In this document: positions 55,795 to 64,000 of the stretch, piece after piece
How the letters are laid out: each line of letters starts with the position of its first letter
How positions within the stretch are numbered: position 1 is the stretch's first letter
Origin: Diphasiastrum complanatum
Taxonomy: Eukaryota > Streptophyta > Lycopodiopsida > Lycopodiales > Lycopodiaceae
DNA: 64,000 bases
Assembly: GCA_029204225.1 (NCBI GenBank)
Contig: CM055098.1
Coordinates: 3,161,106-3,225,105 of the forward strand
Direction of reading: 5' to 3'
Notes under the pieces: generated by a model
Seen by the model: the letters and a program-made list of their open reading frames with translations, nothing else
Databases searched by the model: none
Told to the model about the DNA's origin: nothing
Program-made: the position numbers and the translations under genes

Positions 55795-57696
55795 GCAGAT
55801 TTCCAGCTGATCAGCGGGAAGCAGTTTATCCGCAGCCTACCTAAGGCTCATTGTGCAGCTTTATTATGTGTTCAGCGTGCTGCAGCAGATTCTCCAGTGA
55901 CTACCTCTCCTCCAGTAGCTGTTCCTCAGGTGATCTCTGACTTATTACATCAGTATGCATTTGTCTTTTCAGAACCTACGACGCTACCACCATTACGTGA
56001 TGTGAACCACCATATTGATTTGCGTCCTGGTTCTGCTGCTCCCTCCTGGCCTCCTTACCGTATGTCTAAGTCTGAGCGTGATGAGGTTGAGCTTCAGATT
56101 ACTGCTTTACTAGATCAGGGCCTTATTGTTCCTAGTCACAGTCCTTTTGGTGCCCCTGTTCTCCTTGTCAGTAAGAAAGATGGTTCCAAACGCCTCTGCA
56201 TTGATTATTGTGCCCTCAATGAGTTGACCATCCGTAACCAGTATCCTATTCCTCACATGGATGATCTCTTTGACCAGTTAGGCACCTCTCATCTTTTCTC
56301 TAAGATAGACTTACGTTCCGGCTATCACCAGATTAGGATGCATCCTTCGGACGAACACAAGACTGCGTTTCGTACCCATCTTGGTTTGTATGAGTTTCGT
56401 GTTTTTCCTTTTGGTGTTACTAATGGTCCACCTACGTTCCAGAATGTGATGAATAACATCATGCATCCTCTCCTTGGTCGTTGTGTTTTAGTTTATTTTG
56501 ATGATATTCTTGTTTTTAGTAAGACTCTTGATGAGCATGTGTTACATCTTTCATCTGTTTTTCAATTGCTTGTTCATCACCAGTTGTTTGCTAAACTTTC
56601 TAAGTGTTCCTTTGCTGTTGTTGAGATTGAGTTTTTAGGATTTCTCATTTGTGATGGTCGTATTCGTTTGGACCCTCATAAGGTTCGGGCAATCGCTGAT
56701 TGGCCTGTTCCCACAGATGTCCACCATGTTCGTATGTTTCTTGGTCTCGCTACTCACCTTCGTCGTCCTGTTCCTCACTTTGCCACTGTGGCTGCCCCTC
56801 TTCATGCCCTTTTGAAGAAGTCTAGTGCTTTTGTTTGGACTTCTGATTGTCAGTTCGCCTTTGACACTCTTCGTCGTGCTGTTGTGGAGGCCTCTGTCCT
56901 ATGTTTACCACAGTTTGATCAGAAATTTATTGTTCAGACCGATGCTAGTAATGTTGGTTTGGGTGCCTTGCTTCGTCAGTCTCAGTGTATTATTGCTTAT
57001 GAGTCGCGTCGTTTACGCTCTCATGAGCAACGTTATTCTGTCCATGAGAAAGAGCTTCTTGCCATTATCTATGCTCTTAAGAAGTGGCGCCATTACCTGT
57101 ACCGTGTTCCTTTTGATATCGTTACTGATCATCAGTCCTTACGTTATCTCTTCTCCCAGCGTGATCTTAGTGATTGTCAGTTTCGTTGGTTGCAATTTTT
57201 ACAATCTTTTGATTTTTCTATTTTGTATCGTCCTGGTCGTGCTAACACTGCTGCTGACGCATTGTCTAGACTTCCTGCTTTATTGAATACCCTTGTTGCC
57301 ACGATCCCTTCCTGGTTTGATGATCTTCCATCTGCTTATCTTACATGTTCTGATTTTCGTGATGTTTATAGTTCTGCTCCACCTATGTCGTCTTCAGCTC
57401 ATCAGGCTTATTCCATTGTTGACCATCGTCTTTATCATTATGGTTCTCTTTGTATTCCTAGTTCTTTGGGTATCCGTTCTCAGTTGTTGTCGGATGCTCA
57501 TTCGTCCCCAGTTGGGGGTCATTTTGGTTTTCAGAAGTCTTATGCTCGTCTTAAGGATCATTTCTATTGGCCATCCCTTAGGAAAGAGCTTGTTGTACTT
57601 ATTCGTACCTGTCCTTTCTGCTTACGTAATAAGTACTCCCGTGCTAAGTCCGCCTTCCCCGCACCCGTCGTGGTCACGATTCATGTATGGTGGTAG
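55795..57696 (+). pseudogene. Ty3 chromovirus RT, RNase H, integrase zinc domain
   Basis: An open frame of about 630 codons. [61 protein letters not shown]. RNase H: IVQTDASNVGLGALL, YSVHEKELLAIIYALKKW, TDHQSLRYLF, NTAADALSRLP. Integrase zinc-binding: HSSPVGGHFGFQKSYARLKD, FYWPSLRKE, CPFCLRNK. It ends in a frameshift at about 57680 where some 25 codons before the integrase core are missing. This is the best-preserved pol in the window, with distinctly T-rich third positions. Confidence 0.93.
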
Positions 57697-58745
57697 TTGA
57701 CAGGTTCTCGAAACAGGCACATTTCGTACCCGTCCGCAGTACTATCACAGCAAAGCAGTGTGCACGCTTGTTCCTTTCAGAGATATTTCACCTACATGGG
57801 TTCCCTCGTACTATTCTTTCTGATCGGGATAGTAAGTTTACATCATTGTTCTGGACAGAGCTTATGCGTATATTGGATGTACAACTTTTTATGGGGTCTA
57901 CTTATCATTCTACTTCTGATGGGTAGTCTGAGGTCCTTAACGGGATCCTTGAGGATTATTTGCGCCATTTTGTTACTCCTTCAGGAAAGGATTGTGATCA
58001 GCACTTATGTTTGGCAAAGTATAGCTATAACAGCTCTGTTAGTACCAGCACCGGCGTTGCACCATTTTTCTTATCTCATGGTTATGCACCTCTTTTACCT
58101 GGTATTCCTCTTCCTCCCGAGGATACACCTGTGACACTGTCTTCATTTCTATCAGGTGCTCGCGAGCTTATTCTCCAGGCCAGTTCCCATTTGCAGCAGG
58201 TCCAGCAGCGTTATCAGGCTTCAGTTGATCGTCATCGACGTCATGTTGAGTTTCATGTTGGTGATATGGTATATCTACGCCTACGGTTTGCACGTCATCA
58301 TTTTATTCAGGGCCATGCTTCTACTGAGAAGCTTGCACCACGTTATTATGGGCCTTATTGTATATTGGAGGTTCTTAGTCCAGTTACATATCGTCTTCAG
58401 CTTCCTGCTTCCACACGTGCCTGTGATATATTCCATGTCAGTTTATTACGTGCTGCTATTGAGGATGATGCTCCTCGTGATGCTGAGTTTCCTACTGCAC
58501 CGAATTTCTTTCCTTTATTACCTGCTGCTATCCTTCAGGTACGTTTGCATCATAGTCGACGCTGCCGGCAGATTCAGTTCCTAGTCCAGTGGGATGGTCG
58601 TCCTGTTGAGGAGGCCACATGGGAGCCTATTGATGTCTTTTATCATACACCGTCACTTGTGGATCAGGCTCGTGCTCTTGCCGCACTTGTTGATTCCTCT
58701 ACATCAGCTGTTGCTCCAGTTGTTACTACACCAGATGGTTTCTAG
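57687..58745 (+). pseudogene. Ty3 chromovirus integrase core and chromodomain
   Basis: DDE core: D in VVVDRFSKQAHF, D in ILSDRDSKFTS, E in NGILEDYLRHF. A TAG at 57924 replaces the usual Q in SDGQSE. SH3-like C-terminus (KLAPRYYGPYCILEVLSPV, IFHVSLL) and chromodomain (QIQFLVQWDGRPVEEATWEP) follow. Same family as the fragment at 46960-47440. Confidence 0.92.
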
Positions 58746-58810
58746 TTGATCCTCCAGGGCTTGCTGTTACTTGATCCAGTCCTTTATGCAGTTGGGTCTT
58801 ATTTTTGTGT

Positions 58811-58975
58811 CGGGGAGAGTTATGGACTCGGCTCATTACATTCGCCATGTCCATTTACATTTACTTTACTTTATGCATAGGCAGGCTTTGGGCCCTTTTT
58901 TATTCATTATTTGACATTTAGACTATATGGTTGGCCTTGGGTCCTATTATTGACATTTAGACACTAGTCCAATCA
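58811..58975 (+). repeat. Polypurine tract and truncated 3' LTR
   Basis: CGGGGAGAG at 58811-58819, then LTR sequence TTATGGACTCGGCTCATTAC matching 46709 inverted. The LTR is cut at about 58975 where LINE sequence begins. Confidence 0.7.
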
Positions 58976-59288
58976 ACTGTTCTCCAAAGTGTGTAGCTGG
59001 GGTATCGGCATCCTAAGAGGTCCTGTCTAAACCCACATCCAAAGCCTGAATCTGTAGGAAATCACTATCTGCATGAAACTCTGTCTGCTGGGTCCTGGTG
59101 CGAGCATTAAAATCACCTGCTAGTAGACTAAGGCCCTGCTGTGCAAAGCTAACTATATCATCTGAGAGAGCCTGGAAAGGGTCACCACCATAGTCTGCAA
59201 AAGCTGATGTCTGAGGTGCAAAATAACAAGCTGCTATAAAGAGATCTTGAGGTCTTTGATTCCTAGCATTGGCCTCATGAATGACCAA
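58976..59288 (-). pseudogene. LINE ORF2 endonuclease fragment
   Basis: Minus strand: LFIAACYFAPQTSAFADYGG, DPFQALSDDIVSFAQQ and LLAGDFNARTRTQQTEFHAD with the catalytic GDFN. It continues past a TAG near 59013 to ATHFGEQLIDW. The first ~100 codons of the endonuclease are missing, so the fragment joins ORF1 through a deletion. Confidence 0.8.
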
Positions 59289-60139
59289 TTTCCTCGCTTG
59301 CCATTGTGTGTGTGTGTTAGGTCTTCATCCATAAAGATAAAAGTACCTTTGAGCTTAGCTCGAAGCCGTAAAGCAGCATTGCTTTGTTCAATGGAACGAA
59401 ATTTTATGATTAAGACCTTAGCATCAAATTTGCTCCGCCAAGCAGTGTCAAATCCCTCAACATTATGTGAAAGTTTAGAAACAAGAAGGTCTTTCGCCTC
59501 ATCAAGGGTCTTGTTTCCATTAGGAATACCCCTAACTCGGATATTAAGAGCCTTCTTGGCTCTTTTCTCTTGTTCTGTAAAAACATTTTCCAAAGTAGAA
59601 TGCACTAGAGAGGGCTGAACTTGGTTAGAGGACACATTACCATCTTGCTTAAGAATCGAAGCCCACGCACGAGTTTCTTCTACTTCCTTTGCCAAAGACG
59701 AGATTTTACTTTCCACATCTTGCTGCGAATGAAGATCTTGCACCCCTTTCACTTTCATCATGTCAATAGTTGTTTGTAAGTCCTTATTTTGAAGGCTGAC
59801 CTTGACAAGTTTTCCATGAAGCATCTGAATTTGTAGTTGCAATTTCTCGATAAATTGTAGCACTTCTTTGAACTGATGTTGTAAGTAGCTGTGAAGAGAT
59901 TCAAAGTCGGATAAATTGCTAGGTTGTCATTGTTCCGCAGGGATATGATAGGCAAGGTAGGAGTCGACAGACCATAATAACGGAACAGGTGTATTCAAAA
60001 CAGGCGAGGCAAGGGCAATAGCTTGCACTAGAGAATGAGGCAATGATTGGCCAGTTGGTTGGCCAGTCGTCAGTTCAACCATTGCTGGACCAGCCAACTC
60101 TGGCCCATCATGAACAACAGAAGCAGTAGTGAGAGGCAT
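59282..60139 (-). pseudogene. LINE ORF1 (coiled coil plus RNA-binding domain)
   Basis: Best ORF1 copy in the window. Likely start at ATG 60139 (MPLTTASVVHDG). One stop lies near 59927 (after YHIPAEQ). A coiled coil follows (FIEKLQLQIQMLHGKLVKV, DVESKISSLAKEVEETRAWA). Then an L1 ORF1-type RNA-binding region reads KKALNIRVRGIPNGNKTLDE and, about 60 residues later, LRAKLKGTFIFMDEDLTH. This resembles the trimeric chaperone ORF1p of L1 elements, which coats LINE RNA. The identification rests on layout and motifs. Confidence 0.7.
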
Positions 60140-60479
60140 CGATGGAGGAGAAGGGCGGACTTGGACAGAGTGAGCCCAGGACTAGGGTAGACTCAATAGG
60201 CATTGATCCGAGCAGGGACAAGGGTCAGCGAGCAGGGACTAGTAGGCACGGATCAGACAGGGACAGGGATAGATCAGAACAGATGGGACAGGGATCAACG
60301 TAGATCAGACAAGGGGTCAGATCTGACTTAGACAGGGATCAACGTAGATTAGACAAGGAAGGTCCGATTTGGCTTAGTCAGGGCAGACAGGGACAGGGAA
60401 CAGCGAGGGTAGGTAGGGCTGACAGAGAGGGTAGACCAGCCAGGGTCAAGTTAGGTAGAGATAGAGAGGATATTTCAGT
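60140..60479. repeat. Purine-rich degenerate repeat
   Basis: Repeated units such as gacagggatcaacgtagatcagacaa and gcagggac fill this interval. It lies upstream of ORF1 on the minus strand, so it may be a repeat-built LINE 5' untranslated/promoter region. Confidence 0.45.
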
Positions 60480-60859
60480 TGTGGATTTTGAAGTCCCCAT
60501 TCGGAGATCGAAGACACAGAGGGTCTCACATACTTCTGCTAGATCCAGGATCACCAGATCTTCACATGCTTTCCGCCAGTCTACAGCACGCCCCACTACT
60601 ACTGTCACTCACTATTTCCAGCTTGCTCATAGCTAGTCTCCTCCGCAGAGCAGGTGGTCAAGCTCTTGCTTTGTACCCTCACAAGCTGGAGGTCAAGCTT
60701 TGATACTTCTTCTTAGAGATAGAGAGATAGATATGCTAGTTCTTTTCTTTTACTAGTAAATAAGTCCGTATGCGGACAATGCTCCTCACTTTTTGTACTC
60801 TCTTTTGTCTTATGTACCTTTGGGTACCAAAAGACGTTAATAATAATAATAATAATTCT

Positions 60860-60862
<3 letters not shown>
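60480..60862 (+). mobile_element. 5'-truncated LINE 3' end
   Basis: Ends with stem GTACC (60814-60818), loop, GGTAC (60823-60827), then AAAAGACGTTAATAATAAT and a (CT)n tail. This is the same terminal layout as 34410-34460. The upstream 60480-60622 reads as a basic C-terminal tail (RRSKTQRVSHTSARSR, then THYFQLAHS). Confidence 0.6.

Positions 60863-60920
<58 letters not shown>
60863..60920. repeat. (CT)n microsatellite, LINE tail
   Basis: Alternating CT after the LINE 3' hairpin. A minus-strand LINE end abuts its right side. Confidence 0.9.
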
Positions 60921-60923
<3 letters not shown>

Positions 60924-61099
60924 GATGATGATCTCTCCAGCGATGGAGATCCTCTCTCTCTCCAGCGATGGTGATCCTCTCTCTCCAGCAATGCTGAACC
61001 TCCTCCAGCAATGGTGATGTCTATGAGCCTGACTGGGATCCATATCTGGGGTAGGTAGAAGTGAAGCTCGTAGGGTATACATCTCTCTCAATAGAAGAC

Positions 61100-63702
61100 C
61101 TACACATCTGGGGAGTATCTCTGTATAAACAGTGGCATCGCCCTCTGGTCGCATAATATACAGGACAACGAAAGATGAAATGAAACTCATCCTCCACCTC
61201 CTGAAAAGATCAAAGCTGACATATCCTCTGAAATCTGAGAGTGTCCGTGTATCTACCTGTCTCGATAGCCAGCTGATGAGAAGAGACTCGAAGCTGTCCC
61301 ATACGGTACCTCAGACCAAAAGATAATGGCTGTGTAAGATATGCTAGAAGGATAGGAGTACCCGTAGTATCCAACTGTAGTAGATGTGTGCCATAGAAAT
61401 GTATCTTGACCTTATCAGGGTCAGGCTGTGACCATATAGTGCATATGTAGCTCGGATATCGGCAACCCGTCATAATAGAAGGTCACATCTCTCATATGCT
61501 GTCTATTGGTGTTGAACACCATAATCTTGGTCTTCTTAGCATTAACCGTCAATCCCCAAAGCTGACAAAAGCGATGTAAAGTAGAAAGGTGTCTCTGTAA
61601 GCCAGCTGCAGAGGATGAGAGAAGAACCACATCATCAGCGTATAGGAGATTGGGGATAATAATATCTGCGAAGGGACAGCCCTCTCCACCTTCCTCACGA
61701 ATAATCCGCTTGAGGTCATCGATATATAGTGCAAAGAGAGTAGGTGATAAGGGGCAGCCCTGCTTCACTCCAATGGTAGAGTGTATCAGCGCAACCACTA
61801 CCGTCCCTGAAACGCGCCCAAACTCGCTCATATAAGGTAATGATCGCGGCAATAGTCTCGTCTGTGAAGCCAAGTGAAGATAATCTCTGGAAAAGGAGAT
61901 GTCTCGGAACTGAGTCAAAAGCTTTGTGACAATCCACAAAGCAGCAATAAACTCTCTGTCTATGATGTCATGCCTCCTCATGATGCATCTCAAAATGAAA
62001 ATCTGATTTGAGGTAGAGTATCCTGGTCTCTGATCCATAGCATGTAAATCCTCAGTCTCAGCAAAAGATCCAATAACCGTCTGTAAAATGGAACCGTAAA
62101 TCTTAGATAAAGTGTGACCAATCATAATAGTGCGGTATTATGATTGGGATGACCTGCCTTGAAGATGGGATGAAGGATATTAGTACACCATGCGGTAGGA
62201 AAACCAGAGGTCACAACGGTGTTAAAAGCGTGAGCAATATAGGGCGAGATAAGGTGTGCTACAGGTTTTAGAAAATCTATGTTTAGAGAATCATAGTCAG
62301 TGGCTTTATGAAGTTTGGCATGTTTAATGGCATTTTCGACCATGTGCGGAGTAAACAGCGTACAGTGGGTAGGTCGTGGTGAGAGTAAGGTAGGAGGGGA
62401 GTCTAGGGTGTAAAGTTTCGTGGCATATTCGACCCAGGAGTCGATTGCTATGGGGGCCAAAGTCGAAGAGGATCTGGTGAAATTTATCCAGAAAAAGGAG
62501 GAGGGGGAATTTAAAGAGTTGATCAACCTTTGGTAGAGTGATCGCAGGTATGTTATCTTCTTTGTTCTGGTGGCGCTATGATACTTTTTCTGGTGTTGCT
62601 TGAGTGTTGCAAGGGAGTGTAATTTGGAAGATACCACATGTTTGTGAAGAGAGCGACATTCTGCCTCATACCAGCGGTTGTGAACACGTCTATGAGATGA
62701 TATCGTATTGGTGGGGAAAGATAAGGACGCAGCAGTTGAGAGGGATTTAGAGAGGAAAGAGGCTTGTTGGTCAACTGATGCCGTGAAAGGGAAGTTAGTA
62801 AGTAGTTGAGACAGGGTTGTGGTGTAGTTTGCGAGTCCAGAGTGAGTAAAAGGGACACATTTGTGAGTGGAAGAGGAGCGTGGAACTTTAGAAGACGGGG
62901 TTATGTGACCAAGCGAGAGGCGTAAGACTGAGTGGTCAGAGATGGTAGGAGCTGTAAGGGAGAAGTCAGAGATGTGAGGGATCAAAGCAGGTGATTCGAC
63001 AAAGTAGTCAGCTACACACTGTCCTCCACCATGAGGATAACATGTAAACGCTGATGAGGAAGGCCACTGTGTGAGGCCATTCAGGATGGCCAGAGAATGT
63101 GTCTCCGCAAGAGTAATCAACTGCTCTCCAAAAGATGTAACTGAAGTGTGGGCATCCTGTGATACTCGATCTAGTCCCATATCCTGAGGGTGAAGTCGGA
63201 GAAAGTCAGTATTTGCATGAAATTCTTTCTGTCTGGAGCTAGTATGGGCGTTGAAATCTCCTGCTAATAAAATATAGCCCTGCTGAGAAAAAACAACAAT
63301 ATCATCGGAAAGTGCCTGAAATGGGTCTCCATCAAATTCAGCAAATGCTGAAGTCTGTGGAGCGAAATAACATACAACCATATAAATGTCCTGAGGTAAT
63401 CCCAATAGTGAACCAATAGTATGTAGCCATATGTAGCGAGCATATGGATCTTGCTTAACCATCTTAACTGCAGTGGCTCTGTATAAACAAGCTACTCCGC
63501 CAGATCCACGACAGTTTTTTCCCCTCACAAATGGACGAAAAATAGAATGCCAAGAGTAATCCTGTATATGTGGAAGAGGATGATATAAAGACTCATGGGT
63601 TTCAGCCAATAACAAAATGTCACATTTGCTAATAAAATCAGCAAAATCTCCTGCCGATGATGATGATAAAAAACCATTGCAATTCCAGAAGCCAAGTCTC
63701 AA
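61100..63702 (-). pseudogene. LINE ORF2 (endonuclease, RT, C-terminal zinc motif)
   Basis: The endonuclease is complete: LGFWNCNGF, LLLAETHE, YMVVCYFAPQTSAF, LLAGDFNAHTSSRQ, TISDHSVLRLSL, covering the catalytic N, E, D/N and D/H positions of the APE-type domain. The linker runs to 62125, where one base shifts the frame. RT: MIGHTLSKIYGSIL, VDCHKAFDSVPRHLLFQRL (third frame, 61937-61850), GVKQGCPLSPTLFALYIDDL, LLYADDVVLLSSS. The C-terminus at about 61230-61120 shows a CCHC-like EVEDEFHFIFRCPVYY whose second cysteine codon is TGA. The protein would nick target DNA and reverse-transcribe LINE RNA in place. Inactive through two frameshifts and the stop. Confidence 0.88.
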
Positions 63703-64000
63703 AGTGGTAGGGGATCTCGGGCAGCTTCTAAACCCAGGGGCCCCGAGTTCCTAGTGTGAGAGGAGGTCGAAATATCTCGGTTTGCCATTGATAAAAACGA
63801 CCCCTTGTCCTTTTTCTTTTGCTTTTATTAAATAATTGTAAATAATATATTATCGCGCTTCAGCGCCATCCATTTTCGGGGCTAGTTGATTCAGCAGGTG
63901 AGTTGTTACACACTCGTAAGAGAGAGAGAGAGAGAGAAAAAAAGAAAGAAAAGAAAGCTTTATGAATGTCTTTTCCATGCCAAAAGGCATATAAGACCAA
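63703..64000 (-). mobile_element. LINE 5' flank abutting the 3' tail of another LINE
   Basis: On the minus strand the right edge begins with TTGGTCTTATATGCCTTTTG, GCATGG, AAAAGACATTCATAAAGC, then TTTC and CT repeats (63921-63957). This is the conserved LINE 3' ending with stem ATGCC/GGCAT. About 200 bp later the ORF2 of 63702 starts, so two LINEs stand head to tail in the same orientation. Confidence 0.6.

Noticed and set aside
1-64000. tRNA or rRNA genes
   Set aside because: No cloverleaf-like or rRNA-like sequence was noticed. The TGGTATCAGAGC matches are retrotransposon primer sites, not tRNA genes.

Overview
This window is repeat-rich nuclear DNA from a land plant with a large genome. 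It holds one host protein-coding gene, recovered as spliced exons on the minus strand, plus many layers of transposable elements. The host gene is a plant TBC-domain Rab GTPase-activating protein of the Gyp1/TBC1D22 type. Certain exons lie at 53476-53546, 37504-37641, 37202-37293, 31295-31566, 30886-30971 and 11226-11327, and a probable upstream exon lies at 53881-53928. Reading phase is preserved across every junction among the six certain exons. Their introns reach about 15.8, 5.6 and 19.6 kb, and almost everything else in the window sits inside them. A decayed plus-strand DNA-PKcs (PRKDC-type PIKK) kinase-FATC copy lies in one intron. As far as I know, DNA-PKcs is absent from flowering plants and present in some seedless plants. 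With the giant introns this hints at a fern or another non-flowering plant, but that assignment is inference.

Layout. 1-3230: a minus-strand Ty1/copia relic with two LTR copies, an initiator-Met primer site and gag, but no pol. 3434-4062 and 9507-9818: minus-strand LINE fragments. 4878-9500: decayed plus-strand Ty3/gypsy relic. 11466-30762: a head-to-tail cluster of at least five copies of one BED/DUF659 hAT-type DNA transposon family. The copies are separated by (TA)n tracts and bounded by blocks of GGTACC/CCGCGG/GGATCC palindromes. One copy (12241-22560) is interrupted by a Ty3 chromovirus (13272-19732, LTRs of 358 bp each, target duplication atcag). The most complete copy (23516-29540) carries two convergent genes: a minus-strand transposase with introns and AT hooks, and a plus-strand small charged protein of unknown function. 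31567-37201: intron with a solo or truncated LTR, a LINE 3' end, a second hAT relic and a MITE-like element. 37642-53475: intron with several minus-strand Ty3 relics, the DNA-PKcs pseudogene and plus-strand LINE relics. 54480-64000: LINE fragments, a plus-strand Ty3 chromovirus (55213-58975), and a near-complete LINE ORF2 on the minus strand.

No transposon copy looks fully intact: each coding region I followed has at least one stop, frameshift or deletion. The host exons are open and keep the TBC arginine and glutamine fingers. The most unusual items are the hAT cluster with its second gene and 126-bp perfect palindrome, a covarying hairpin shared by three LINE 3' ends that are followed by pyrimidine microsatellites, the DNA-PKcs pseudogene, and a (CT)n microsatellite that begins exactly at a host splice donor.
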